64,000 bases of DNA, from the NCBI GenBank assembly GCA_020746105.1, contig CM036621.1:48518264-48582263 (forward strand), given 5' to 3'. Of the stretch, positions 36,786 to 49,139 are shown piece after piece. Within the stretch, counting starts at the first letter, position 1. Every line of letters begins with the position of its first letter. Below the pieces are notes generated by a model. It was not told the DNA's origin. It did no database searches and was given only the letters and a program-made list of their open reading frames with translations. The stretch comes from Trogon surrucura. Taxonomy: Eukaryota > Chordata > Aves > Trogoniformes > Trogonidae. Position numbers and translations under genes: made by a program.

Positions 36786-39700
36786 TCACATCTTGCAGCA
36801 CCTCATCTTCACCCTGCTCTCCCCTAGGTTGACCGTTGACCTCTCGTGCAGGGGTGAGGCAGATGCCTTCTCTTGTTCCTGCTGCAGGAGCTGTTGGGCT
36901 AGGAAGAAACACAAGGTGAGAAAGGGTTTATTTCTCCTGCTGGTGGGGTGTGATGCAATGGCTGTCCCATCCCACCCCAGGGGAGCCACTGATGACAATC
37001 AGTACTGTCCCGCACTAACTGTGTTGAATCTCGACTGAACACTGGTGACACAATTACACCTAGACCAGATACTAAAGTGAAAGAAAATCATGGGTTTTGG
37101 AGAGGGCCTGAAAGCCATCTCTGATGTTGGAGCATACTGGGATGGATCCATCCATCCTTCTGCTGTAAGAAGTGTGCTGTGTTTCACAGAAACCATGGAC
37201 TGTTGTGGCTGTGATCCTTGCAGCTGCTGAGTGCCTCACAGTCTGGACCAGCCAGGAAGAAGATCTTGGTGGCAACCACAAGAAATGGGAAGGTCTTGGC
37301 TTTGCAGGGGGGGACGATGTTTACAATGTTGAAGCAGAGATTTGGGGCCTGTGGTTTACTTCTCCATGCTCTCACCTAGAGCTATTACACAACTCACCTA
37401 TGGCCATAAAGATATCATTTACTTGGTGGTTGGATTTTGCAGATGTCTCCATGAACAAGAGGCCATTGGTCCTTGCAAACTCTTCCCCCTCCTAGGTGGA
37501 GATAAGCAGAGTTATTTCCCGCAGTTGCTATTGTTCAGTCACGGTGGCATTTCACGACAGGTGAATAATTACATGGGGACTTTAGAGGTCTCAGCTAGGA
37601 CACATTCCAGTGCTTGCTGATGAGGAGGTGATGAAGGGGCCTGAGAGCTCACCACAAGCACTCACCTCGCTGGCAACTTCTCGCTCAGCAGCAAGGTCAC
37701 TCTTGTTGCCCACAAAAGCAATGACAATTTCATCAGGAAGGAATTCCTTCTCCAGGTCCCTCAGCCACAGCTTTGCTCTGTTGAGTGTTTCCTGGAGAGA
37801 TGGAGACAAAACCACACAGTCATCTGGTTCTGCTTTAATCCCTTTATCTCAGGCATAGCAAAACTGGATGGGTGCCACCAAATGAAAAGGGTGTGGAATA
37901 GATGTCGTGGGGAGGCTTTGATTGCCCTCTTTCCAAGGTAGACAGGTAACTGGCCCTCAAACCCCTTTAGAGAGAAATCAACCTTGGACGGGATGTACCC
38001 CTTCTTCACAACAGCAGAAATCACCCCTAAGGTGGTAGCATGGTCCTGCCCGAGCAGAGGTAGCCCGTGGCATGTGCCAGGCGGGATGTTCATCTTCTCA
38101 GGTGGTGCTCGTGTACTGCTTTCTGCTCTACCAAGGACAAACACCACCATCTGGGCATATCTGCCCTGGCAGTGCTGCTGCAGCATGGCATAGTTTTGGC
38201 ATGGATGGGATCAGCATCCCTTACCTTACCTTGTTAGTGATGTCGTAAATGAGGAGAGCAGCGTGGGCGCCCCGGTAGTAGAGGTGGCAGACGCTGTGGT
38301 ACTTCTCCTGGCCTGCTGTGTCCCAGATCTCAAGCTTGATGGTGGCTCCCTCCAGGTTGAGTGTCTGTGTGAAGAAAGAGCCTGCAAGCAAGATACAGAA
38401 TGTATGTTTGCTTACAGCAAGAGCAGAGAGCTCAGGTCTGCTGCCATGAGGTCAAAGACTTGCCTAGGACTGGTAACAATGCTCTAATGTACAAAACTGA
38501 GGTGTGTTTCTCATAAATGCAGGCACCACCAATAGGATGGTGTGCCACGGGGCAGGGCAGCTTGTTGCAGGGTGGAAGCCCTTCCTGGCAGCAGATTTGG
38601 GTGGATGCACACCAGTTTAGATGCTGGATAACTGAGTTTGCAGAATAGTCCTCAGACAGAGAGCTACCTCCACCTTACTGGTGGGTCAGACCTGTGAGAG
38701 CTGTGACTAGGAATATCACTGAAGAGGGCTCTCACCAGAGGAGAGCCTCCATCCCTGCTCCCAGGGAGCTGGTGGCTACTTGTAGACCAGCCAGAGGTGA
38801 GGCAGAGGGACAAGGGGAGAAGCTCCACAGCACCTCACTCTCCTCCACCAACTAGTCCTTCAGGCTCCAGGTGGGGCCACAGCCTCTGTGTCTTCTCAGG
38901 GCAAAACCTATGCATGTCACGTAAAATGAGCATCTATAATGTCTAGGTGCGGTGGGAAGCTGTGCTGATGTGAACATATAGGGGAGGCAGCTTGATCCTA
39001 GCAGGTGTGTTGGCCTGAGGGAGGTTATAGGGGGAATAGAGTGCTCACACCTCTCCAGATGGTTTTTGTCAAAGCATGAGCATGTACGTGGCCTGCCTTA
39101 TGACACAGGATGTTCAGCATTGCTTGTTAGCACAGGCCGCATGGGGCAGGTGCTCTCCTCTTTGCCAGTGGGACAGAGTGTGGGATTTGTTGCCTGGACA
39201 GGGTGTAGGGAGGTCTGTGCTCTCATCTCTGCAGGCAGGGTGGAGGAACAAAGCACTGCAGTGAGCCTACCCTTGAGCAGTGCTGGAGGGGTCCTGCTGC
39301 AGCTCGCCATCACCTCCTGAGCTGTCCTGCCCGGCTGCACCCCAGCTAGAACCTCCTTGCTCCAGTGGGACATTGAGGTTGGGGCAACACATGTACAGGA
39401 GATACTCTCCTAGGGTATCCAGACAGCTGTGAGGGCAGTGCAGGACCAGGCATTGCAAAGGGCAAGTGGTGCCACCTGGTTTGGACTCCAGGTTTCACTC
39501 ATTTTGCTGCTCATCTGCCTTCAAAAAATAGTGCTAAGCCAAACCTGTGCACTTTGGATGCGGCTTTGGTTACAGTCTGGTGCTGAAGAAAACAGGCTGC
39601 AGAGATCTGAAGGTGAAAGCAATGGAGAGGTCTGGCTCTGGGACAAGTCTGTATTGTGTTGAAAAACGGGTCTGTGCCACTGCAGTATATACCAGCTTGT

Positions 39701-39926
39701 GTTCCCACATCTCACCCCGCAGCGAGGAAGGGCATTTAGGCCTGGTCTCTTGCGCAGAGCCATCAAGCTATTGAAGCCACTCACATCCCACGGTTGGCAG
39801 TGACTCTTTGAAGTCATTTCTCACATATCGGTAAGCCAGGCTTGACTTTCCCACTGATGTGCTTCCCAGCAGAACCACCTTGTAGATGTAGGTGGGATGG
39901 ATCCCCTCCATGGAGTTGTCTGGCAT
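36786..39926 (-). CDS. RAB17: Small GTPase RAB17, 5 coding exons, 208 aa
   Basis: RAB17 is a Rab GTPase of epithelial and melanocyte recycling endosomes. Coding exons in reading order on the minus strand: 39926-39785, 38381-38230, 37791-37666, 37491-37398, 36898-36786; all boundaries are AG/GT and phases agree (627 nt). Motifs: GSTSVGKS P-loop at 21-28, switch I Thr45 (LPTVGC), [12 protein letters not shown] at 67-78, NKSD at 127-130, ETSAK at 155-159. The tail ends MRCCKM, with cysteines 205 and 206 for prenylation; the human protein ends [17 protein letters not shown] and the length near 212 residues distinguish RAB17 from RAB5 relatives. The start chosen (MPDNSMEG) is the first ATG of the exon; a coding part further upstream is not excluded, nor is the second ATG five codons on. 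The 5' UTR exon lies upstream, perhaps near 44.7 kb. Confidence 0.95.
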
Positions 39927-39944
39927 TGCTTTCTGTGCAATGAT

Positions 39945-41912
39945 CTGCAAGGAAACCAGCTCTGTTCAAAACACATCTGCAGTGATCCCAGGTCCATCAG
40001 CTGAGTCTTCTGCATCAACTCCTGACTGGTGGCAGTAGGGCAGGTGGGGAGTTTAACCTCAAAACAGGCTAGAACAAAACCATTAGTGAAATTTAATACA
40101 TCAAACCCTCTGCCACTATTATCTATGACCAGAGGGTGGAGATCTTTAGAAAGAAACTTGATGCAAGAGGTCTTTTTGGATGTAGACAAGGGGTTTGAAT
40201 TGGGTGCATCTCCTTTAAAGAGAGGACATGCTAGAGAAAGTTAATGGCAAAAGGACATCACTTACAGGTCTGCCTTGCTCTTGAGCATAGCTCCTTTCCC
40301 AAATTCCTGGTGAAGAGGTTAGGGTGATGTTCCACTCTTATTGTGGGTCTTGATTAGAAGTTATACCAGGAGAGCCTAACTCAGGCTGGAGGTGAACTCA
40401 GGCATGGAGGTGATGCTGCTACCAGCTTGCTGAGGGCACTACCCTGTGCAGATGGCTGGGCTGAGCACCTCAAGAGCTGATGGGTTGTGTGGCAGCAACA
40501 CTTCAAGGCAGTATGTTGCTTTTCATGGTGAAAAAGCAAGAGTCGGAGGACCTGGCTCAAGCATCCTTAAGGACAGCAGCACACAAAGCAGATTCCACAT
40601 GCTCCTCTGCCATAAACTAAGAAACCCTGGGCAGACAGGCCTATTAAGTCTCATGCCCTCATGACCGTTGCACCACAACTGATGACTATGCATCGCTCAG
40701 CGTGGCCCAGGACAGTGGGGGGAACGCAGCCTGAAACAACAGTTATCATCTCAAACCTGACTTGAAGAGAGCTGCTGCAGAGCGCTGCACATACCCTGGG
40801 AAGAGAGTGGTCAGCGTGAGCCCTCCTGGATGGCACGTTTCCTCTTCTCCCAGCCTTGAGCTCAAGTAAGTTACACTTGCCTTGCTGTCAGCCAAGGGTA
40901 ATAAATAACACTGTCTTACAGCTAGCCACAGCTTTGCCCTGGCTCCTCCCTGCAGAGCTCCTCCTCTAAAATTACTTGCTGTGTGAGAGAGAGGGAAGTT
41001 CATGCAGAGCTTGAAGATGAAAGGTCACGGGGTGTTGAACTGAGCAGAAGGCCATGAGGTGATGTTGCATGCATTTACACCACCTCACATGCAGCAGGAG
41101 AGGGGAAAACATGCCAGGAGCAAGCCTGTAACTGCAATGTGCAGAGATGAGATGTACACCCAAAGGCAACAGAGAAGCCTTGTGAAGGATGCTGAAATGT
41201 TCATGTCCTGCTACTGGTCCCTGTCTGTGTGTCCTGACCCTCTTGCCACTTTTGCATGCCAGATTAAGAGCCTGCTGTGCTGGGGTGAATGTTGCTAGCA
41301 TGGGGTGCTTCCCTTCATGTGCTTTTGAAGAAAGCCCCGGTAAGCCAGAAAGCAGGGACCTGCAAGGCTTATAAGGAAGATTTGGTGCAATGATTTCAAT
41401 TAATCCCTGGGGCTTGCAGGAGTTTGGGGTGCAGATCTTGCAAGTGAATAAGAAGTAACACCTTTATAAAGGCATAAATGTAGCTCCTGGTCCAGGAAAT
41501 TCTCTGTGGCTCCCTCGTTAGACAAAAGCCTCTTGTTCCTGTGCATTGCTCATCCCACATGTCTCTTTAGTTTGCCTGTCTTCCTCCTGTAATCTGTCAG
41601 GCTCTAAACCTTTAATTCTTCTCCCTTCCTTGAGCTATTATCAAAGCAGGCTCTCACCAAGAGTGATCCTGGTGCCGACTGAACTCGAGTCTGTATCTTT
41701 AGATGTGGGTAGTTTTTCTGCTTGGTGAAATGGGCTTTCATCCCCTTAAAAAAAAGGGTAAAATCTTCTCCCGCAGCTTGTACAGCCCAGCAGTAAAGAA
41801 TGGGATTGCAGTTTGTGCAGAACAGCTAGTTCGGAGCGAGTTATATTTTTTTAAGCCTCACCTCCGTCCCTGGAAAGGTGATGGAACAACTTACCCTCGG
41901 TGTTGTCTCTAG
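39945..41912. other. RAB17: Sequence upstream of the first RAB17 coding exon
   Basis: The acceptor CCTTGCAG (minus strand, ending at 39945) shows that RAB17 has at least one more exon further right, so this stretch is probably its 5' intron. I see no exon with a convincing donor in these 2 kb and no repeat. Confidence 0.5.
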
Positions 41913-42637
41913 GCATATCAAGGATAAGAACGTCATTAGGAGCAGTCAACATGGCTTTGCCATGTTTGACCAACGTGATAGCCTTTTATGACCATGAGCC
42001 AGCAATGTGCCCTCGTGGCTAAGAAGGCCAATGGCATCCTGGGGTGTATTAGAAGTGGGGTGGCTAGAAGGCCAAGGGAGATTCTCCTCTCCCTTTATTC
42101 TGCCGTGGTGAGACCACATCTGGAATATTGTGTCCAGTTCTGGGCCCCTCAGTTCAAGAAGGACAGGGAACTGCTTGAAAGAGTCCAGGGCAGAGCTACA
42201 AAGATGATGAAAGAAGCCCGTCCCTTGTGAGGAAAGGCTGAAGGAGCTGGGTCTCTTTAGCTTGGCGAAGAGGAGGCTGAAGGGTGACCTCATTAATGTT
42301 TATAAGTATGTAAAGGGTGAAAGGGTGAATGTCAGGAGGATGGAGCCAGGCTCTCCTTAGTGATGTCCAGTGATAGGACAAGGGGCAATAGATGCAAGCT
42401 GGAACATAAGAGGTTCCACAAAAACATTAGGAAAAACTTTTTCACTGTGAGGGTGACAGAGCACTGGAACGGGCTGCCCAGGGAGGTTGTGGAGTCTCCT
42501 TCTCTGGAGACATTCAAAACCTGCCTGGACGAGTTCCTGCGTGGCCTACTGTAGGTGATCCTTCTCTGGCAGGGGGGTTGGACTAGATGATCTTTTGAGG
42601 TCCCTTCCAACTCCTAACATTCTGTGATTCTGTGAAA
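41913..42637 (+). repeat. CR1 LINE, internally shortened, plus orientation
   Basis: Typical CR1 wording: GTCATTAGGAGCAGTCAACATGG at the left, then a frame with [20 protein letters not shown] and [19 protein letters not shown] (reverse transcriptase C-terminal part), then the 3' UTR with GGACTAGATGATCTTTTGAGG and tail ATTCTGTGATTCTGTGA. Near 41990 the text jumps from the ...GATAGCCTTTTATGACC segment to a part that lies far downstream in a full CR1, so a middle piece is missing. Part of the frame encodes a plain decayed LINE, not a host gene. Confidence 0.92.
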
Positions 42638-42639
42638 AA

Positions 42640-44490
42640 GATAAACCCTGCAGCACAGCATGAAGCTGTGCTCCTTCTGGTATTAATTACATATATTTGC
42701 CTCTTTATAAGCCTGGAGATAAGGCTGCTATCCTTTCTGGGCAGTTACATTAGCTACTGTATGTGATAAGCCATAAAACTCTCCAGGGAAGCAAGAAGTT
42801 GAACGGAAAATAGCCAAGATAGTCTCTCTTAAACTCAGTTTCTCGTTATTTCATTCTGTTACTCTCTGTTTAATGCTAGAAGGCTGTATTGATACCTGAG
42901 CTGGGATTGCTTAGATGCTGGATTTTGGGTCTTTTTAGTTTGATCCTGGTAAAGAGTAACTCAGCAATTTTGGGAGTAGCCTCGGGAATAGCTTAGATAT
43001 TACAAGTCCTGTCCTCATGCCTAGAGGACACGCTGAGGAGTAGGGAAAGCTGGAGATTAGTCTAGACAAGCCTTTCTCTTCAATCAACTGTAAATATCCT
43101 TTTGGTGAATTTAGTCTCCAGGTACAGCTTAATATTTTGTGATAGCTGTGTCTAGCAGCAGATACTTGGTACAGGCTTGCCTGATCTTAGACTTAGCTAG
43201 AAGGCGAGCGCTGTAACAGCCACAAGGCAGATCATTTCACACTTCCTAATGGAGAATTAAATATCATTGCACCCAGGAAATTGTATTTGTGGCCAGACAC
43301 CTGCGAAGTCTCCTCTCTCCTTCCCATGGGCAATGGGTGGGTATGAGGAAGAATGTAAATCAACTTAAAGGTGATTTGTTTGTCAGGTAAGGCAGCAGCA
43401 CCACATCAGTTATACTGCACTTTAACCACCTGCCCTCAATGTTTCCAAGAAAGAACCTGACAAATTGTTTTATGTGTGACTCAGTTGTTTATAATTAGCA
43501 GGAAGGTGGACTTTGTCTAAGGAGCATCCTTTCAAATTTATTTTTTATGGGCATAAATACTAGAAACAAAAAGCTAGGAATACGAGGCAGTAGAGTAGAT
43601 ATTTGTGCTGGAATATAAGAGCAAGGGCTTGGCTTTTGCTGCTCAATAAATTAGTATCTCTGCAGTATATTTAACCTGAGGAGGGGGCATCCTGGTATAT
43701 TTATTGGCAGGGGATAAGCCTTTTATTTCCGATGGAAAGCAGTAAAGAAAGCAAAGATGCATATGTTTGGGATGGAGTTATTGAGAAGTGTTATTTAAGA
43801 CTCAACTTCCCGGGAAATTAATGTTTAAGTCTAACAACGTCTAACTGATGTCTAAACTTTTCTAAACCATAAGCTCTAAGAAGATCCTAAAACCACTGGT
43901 GACATTTCCTGAGTTTCGGCAGGGGTGCAGCAATGAACAGGCACCACAGTTAGTGAACTTCTTGGAAAAAACAGGACTCCAATGCTACTCATGTAAGTCT
44001 TGAGTATCTAGCCCTTCAATTTTTGGACACGATGTTTTTAGGTTCTTTCAGATCTAGGTTCTTATCCCCCTTATAGCGGTCACGCACTTAACTCCCCAAT
44101 TAACTTCTAGTATTTACCTCAAAGTACTCCTGTGCTTTCCGGACCCTCCTCCTACCTGCTAAAGTTCTCACAGTGCTGGTGTAGGAGCCTGGCTGCTTGG
44201 AAAGTTCATTTAAGCCAAGGTTACCAGGGGATACACAAATCCCAACTGCAAAGACCTAACGCGTAAACAGTGTTAGATTTACATAGTGCTGATTTCTCAA
44301 TGCAACCAGCCTGCCTCAGAGCTAAGGGCAACACAATAAGGGTCATTAACTGTGCAGCTGGATCGAGTTGGGGAAATAAGGCAGCAATGAAAGGAGACCG
44401 CCCTAAGCTGTGTGTGAGACCAAGTGTTCTGCTAAGATCTTCAGAGCAGCTTGTTGGCTATCTGAGAGGATGGGGGTAGGGCAGAGGGCT
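42640..44490. other. AT-rich non-coding stretch
   Basis: No frame, exon or repeat family I can support. The part at about 43540-43660 has a TATA-like ATAAATAC and, further on, CTGCTCAATAAA, a layout reminiscent of a worn LTR, but no ends or coding parts were found. Confidence 0.45.
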
Positions 44491-44499
44491 TCTTAAGTC

Positions 44500-44960
44500 T
44501 TCCTAGATCTCTTCGCTTGGGCTGGGAGCTGCTGAGCGTGGTGCTGCTGCCCTCCCTGTTGGATGCCCTCCCTCTGTGGCTGGGATGCGGGGCTGCTTCC
44601 CGGTGGGAGAATGAGAGTTGCGGGAGCTTGTCTGGGAAAAGCACCGTGGTGGGCTGGGGCTGGGGCTTGCCCTGCAGGGAATCCCCCGGCAGAGGATGCC
44701 TTTACCTTACCTTCCCGAAGCCTCGCTTTCCTCTGGGCGCTCTGGTTCGTGGGGTCAGGGGCGACAGCCCTGTCTGGCTGCCTGAGTCTCTCTGCACCAA
44801 GAGCACATAAAAGCGAAACCACCCGAGCAGTTCCCAGGGAGTGGTGTCAAAGGTGAGAAGCAACGGGAGATCAATGAACCTTAGACTCGTAGGCAAGGCG
44901 GGACCACAGGGCTGCCGTCACACTGAGCACGCCTGGAGCACGCCTGGTGGCCGTGCCCCC
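44500..44960 (-). promoter_or_regulatory. RAB17: GC-rich patch, candidate RAB17 promoter and first exon
   Basis: GC content rises sharply here against AT-rich surroundings. On the minus strand, GGGAAG/GTAAGG gives a consensus donor after base 44711, which could join to the RAB17 acceptor at 39945 across a 4.8 kb intron. On the plus strand there is also a TATA-like CATAAAAG at 44806-44813 and a donor-like AAAG/GTGAGAAG near 44852, so a plus-strand transcript is the alternative. No transcript evidence is available to choose. Confidence 0.35.
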
Positions 44961-44963
44961 TGC

Positions 44964-45017
44964 ACCCCCTCCATCCATCCCTCCCTCCCTTCGTCTCTCT
45001 CTCCTTCCCTACCTCCC
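44964..45017. repeat. Pyrimidine-rich simple repeat
   Basis: Runs of CCAT and CCCT units pass into TCTCTCTC and TCCTTCCC. Homopyrimidine tract of about 50 bases. Confidence 0.8.
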
Positions 45018-45019
45018 AT

Positions 45020-48000
45020 GCTGGAGTTTGGCAGTGGGTGGACGGATGAATGAATGGGTGGGTGTTTTTTTCCCAATACCTTGGGGTCTGAAGCCAGCCT
45101 CGCTGCTAGGGGCACAGGGAGTAAAAGCAGCCTGCACCCCACCACGGGGGCTTGAGGACCAGTGAGGGCTGAGTGTGGGGTCGGTCAGAGACGTGGTGTG
45201 CCAGGGACCCAGCCTTCTCTGGGTTTTTATAACACGGCAATTTCTGCTGACGCATGCGAGACCTGGCTTTGGTCTTGTGCCAGGGTACAGGCTCAGGTAA
45301 CTTAGGCCTGGGATTGCCAAAGCAATTTGTTTTACCAGCTGGTGGGAGGCAGCAAACGTACTTCTCTTGCAAAGCACTTCAGCAGACAAGCTGGGGAGGT
45401 GCAAAGTGAGCAAAAACCGAGTGCTTTTGATTAAGGTAATAGCTAATTATCACAGGCAGGTGGGGCTTGGTGCCTGGAGAAGAGTGTTCTTGCTAGGGCT
45501 CTAACATCTTGAGAGAAATCACAGCAAGTTAATGCATTGGGATAGCAGGTCTAGAGTGATAATTCCAAAAACTATCTTCATTTAGATTTTTATTTCTGTC
45601 ACTTGTCTCGACACAGTCAGTGTCTTTCCTTCAATAACAGCTCCTAATATATTGTAGAAATGAAACAGGCTTTACAAAAACCAGTCTTAACAGTTATAAG
45701 AAGCGGGGTGAAAAGCAGGAGTCCTGCAAGCAAGCTTAAGAAAATACCATCCCAGTTTTGAAATGAAGAGTGTATCTTGTGACTTCCAAGGTCTGACTGC
45801 TGTGGCTCAATTACTTCCCATTTCTAAGATGAAATGATATGTGCAGGCACCCAAGAGTTACGCAGATATCATATGAGAGGAGTGCTCCCCACCAAGTGGA
45901 ATCACTATGAGAAGTTTTGGTTTGCAAGTTAAATGAGTATTTCCTTTCATATAGGAATATGTCCGTGCATAGATTTGAACCGTTGCAGAAAAACTAGCTT
46001 GAGTATACCCACACACACCTTCAGCCTGAGAGCAGCTTTTTTTGGCAAAGGGAAGGAAAATGTTTACCTTTCCATGTCCCCTCCCATCAGCTTTGCAGAG
46101 GCTAGAACAAGATTTGGGGATCCTTTGAAGACATTCCTAACAACCCTGTGAAAATCTAAACTGTCTGAGGCTGGTATAATTTTTTCAGCACAGAAGCAGT
46201 TGAGGTGCTCTTGTCCCTCTCACATGATTTATTTCACAAGGCTATGTGGTGAAACGAGCTGAGTTTAAAGCCTTTTTTTTTTTTTTCCCCTGGACTTTGG
46301 ATGGATCCATTCTTTGGTGGGAGTCTCAGTGTGACCCTGTGAACAGTTGCACTGGCACAGAATAGATGTTTCAAAGGCTTCTCAGGGATTGGGAAGGGTT
46401 GGGGGCATGGATACCTTAGGCTGGGATTGCTGCAGCAAGAATCCTTGCCCACAGTGCTGAGCAATGCTGAAGGGCTGTCTGCTCTCATTTACCTGCTTCT
46501 TTGGATCTACAGGCTAATGGTAACATCATGCACCTAAACTAAGCATTTATTGTTAGTAGAAAACAAGGCTCTTGGTCTTGGCTGGAAGGTTTTGAAGCCT
46601 TATGAAAGGATTGCTTTGTAGCCACTAAAGCAAACTTAATTTCCAACTTGCGCCACTGCAATAAGCACTCGTCTCGTGCTCTGTTATTTTCATACCAGTC
46701 TCCTCAGCCCGAGCAGATGTTACATCTCGGATGCTTTGGGTAAGGGCTTTTATAAAGGGACATGGGGTAACCGAGATTCTCGCACAAAGTCCTACGGCCT
46801 GGCTGGTGTGAATGCCCCTGAGTCCTCCGGAGCTCAGGAGAGGGAGTCTTTTGCATGGGCTGGAGCTTTCGCCGCCTGGACGGGTCCTTCTCCGGCTCCT
46901 GCTGAGACAGACCCCACTAGAGGGCACAGCTCATCTACGAGTTAAGACAACGGGGATTTCTGCTCCACAGTAGGGCTTCTGCACTGTGCAACGACCCGAG
47001 ACAGCAGTCACTGAGGGTGACGAGAGAGATGGACTGAGGTCTCCTGCCAGAACTGCATCTGGACAGCCAGCTTGTTTTTGGGTGGCCTCTGTTCTTCAAA
47101 TAACTGGAACATGAGTCTTTGTGATAAACACTGGTGCAGTGTCAGGGAGGCAGGGCTTTTTTTTTGCAGAGTATCTTGGCCTGCTTGCCTGCTTCTTGAG
47201 CATGAAAATATTTTGCTCAGGATCAGCAGCAAGTGGCTGGCAAATAAAGACTGCGGCTGCATCGAAACTGGATCAGTAAAACACCCAGCATAACTTGCAC
47301 AGAGTTAGAGGTGTACCTTGCTCAGCTGGGCTAGTGCAGTGAAGGGCTCCTTACCTAAAATAAGCTTTACTGGTAAAACTGGGTATTGGTTGTTTTTCCA
47401 AGTTGATGGGTTGCATTTGATTTTATGCTCATCTGATGTAATTATGTCACAAGAATTTGCAGGACAGGTTTGGCTGCAGGGATGGTATGGATCTCCAGCC
47501 AAGCAGTGCATGATCTGAGCACTTGGAACCACCTCATAGACCTTCCCCCACTGCTCTACCTCAGCTCTTTTCTTTGATTTTTAACTGTGAAGGAAATGGT
47601 GGCATTTCGGGAGTGCACAGGAATGCCGAAGAGGTAAAAAAAATACCCGTTGAGTAAACATTCAAGAATAACTCTCATAATCTTGTATTTCTGGCTCTGC
47701 CTGCTGTGAAACTTTGGGGAGGTTGCCTCTCCTTCCCTCTTTCTCTGACTAAAAGGAGGCACAAGGACATAGATCTTTCTGTAGAAGTTTGGGAGCTCCT
47801 GGAGGGCTCGGTCTTAGTGGTTGTGTAGCACTTGTTTCCTTTTGATTCATGTGAGGAAGCATTAATACATCGATATGAACTCTGTAAATCATCCCTTACT
47901 TAAGGAAGTGTGGTTAGGTGGAAAACGCATCAGGGTCCAGTAATAAGGGCACTACCCTGAGCTGAAAGCAAAGGCTAAACCCACAGTTTTGCCACTTCCC

Positions 48001-48940
48001 TGCTGTCTGCCTGTGGGAAGTTATTTTGTCTCCCTTGACTTTTTTTCTCCCACTCCATTTGGCTTGTCCACTCGGTTTATGTGTGCTCCCCAGGGCATGC
48101 TCTGTGCAGGAGGTCTGATCTCCATCAGGGCTTCCACTAAGACCTTATATTGCTTGGAAATTGCTGCTTACCCTCAGCTTTACCCTTTTTGGATCCCTGA
48201 GATCCCTGAATACTGTGAAGTTGTTTCTGATGGGTGAGTTTTGAACTGAAATGCTCTCATTTCTTCTCATTGAGCATGTTTCAAGAGTACAGCTGAGGTC
48301 TCAGCAGCCCTGCTCCACTGAGCACTGTTTGTGCTGCTTGCTTGGGCACCTTCGGGCTTTTTTTTTTCTGCTTGTACCACAGCACTGCTGCACCATTTCC
48401 CATGGAGATGGATGGCTGTGACCTCACTCCTGAATGTGGCTCGTCTGACATGGGACAGCCACAGATACCCCAGTGTGTTTCAGCTGCCTGGATTACACCA
48501 TGAGCATTGCTATCCACATTGCCTCTTGCTCTGAGAAGAAAATGTCTGACAGCATAAGCGGCTTTTCAGGTTTTTTGTTTTTGTTGCTGGTGGTAGATGT
48601 GGAGGAGGAGAGAAAATGTGTTATTGATGCTGGAAGGGTTTTGTGAAACTTTTCTGACCTAAACAACAAAGACGGGGTTTGCCAGAGCTATTTTAAAGTT
48701 ACACCTGTGCAGATTGAAGCAATGTGGATAGAGCAGTATGAGCTCGCTAGACATGGTGTCCTGGAAATCCTTCTTTGCTTTTACAGAAATTAGTATAGCT
48801 ATGTCCGTATGTACACAGGCATTTTAGAAAGTATAGGGTACATATTTGATAGTGACTGAATCCTGCTGTTGTCCTGTGCCATAATCTGGCGGCTTTAGTG
48901 CTCTGGGCCATGCTGAAAAGCCCATAGAGGCCATGGGCCA
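45020..48940. other. Intergenic sequence, no supported gene
   Basis: Only short unsupported frames. A T run lies at 46273-46286. A TATAAAGG word at 46751-46758 sits in a moderately GC-rich stretch (46.65-46.95 kb) and might be a promoter, but nothing downstream supports a transcript. Confidence 0.45.
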
Positions 48941-48944
48941 CTGC

Positions 48945-49136
48945 TCATAGAATGAATCATAGGATGGCCTGGGCTGGAAGGGACCTCAGAGATCATTTTA
49001 ATCCAACCTCCCTGTTGTGAGCAGGGACTCCACCTCTCGACTAGGTCAGGCAACACACATGAGAACCGAATGGGAATCGAACCCGCAACCTTAGTGTTTC
49101 AAGCACCAGGCTCAACCCACTGAGCTAAACCGGCCC
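48945..49136 (-). repeat. tRNA-headed SINE with CR1-like tail
   Basis: Read on the minus strand, the element opens at 49136 with GGGCCGGTTTAGCTCAGTGG and keeps a 74-base tRNA-like body: A box TAGCTCAGTGGG (49127-49116) and B box GGTTCGATTCC (49083-49073). The body best resembles tRNA-Ile(AAT) as I remember it, with the anticodon loop changed. A short unrelated middle part follows, then a tail (GGAGGTTGGATTA, GAGGTCCCTTCCAGCCC, ATCCTATGATTC) that matches the 3' end of CR1, the likely source of its reverse transcriptase. This design is that of the bird family TguSINE1; the family name is inferred. It is not a working tRNA gene: the acceptor stem no longer pairs. Confidence 0.85.
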
Positions 49137-49139
49137 TCA

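Noticed and set aside
41988-42230. 80-residue frame resembling reverse transcriptase
   Set aside because: Part of the decayed CR1 LINE, not a host gene.
43540-43660. Worn solo LTR suggested by a TATA-like word and CTGCTCAATAAA
   Set aside because: No defined ends, flanking duplication or internal parts; AT-rich sequence yields such words by chance.
46740-46800. Promoter suggested by TTTATAAAGG
   Set aside because: No exon, donor or conserved frame follows.
49063-49136. tRNA-Ile gene on the minus strand
   Set aside because: The acceptor stem does not pair, the anticodon loop is changed and it is fused to a CR1-like tail, so it is a SINE head.
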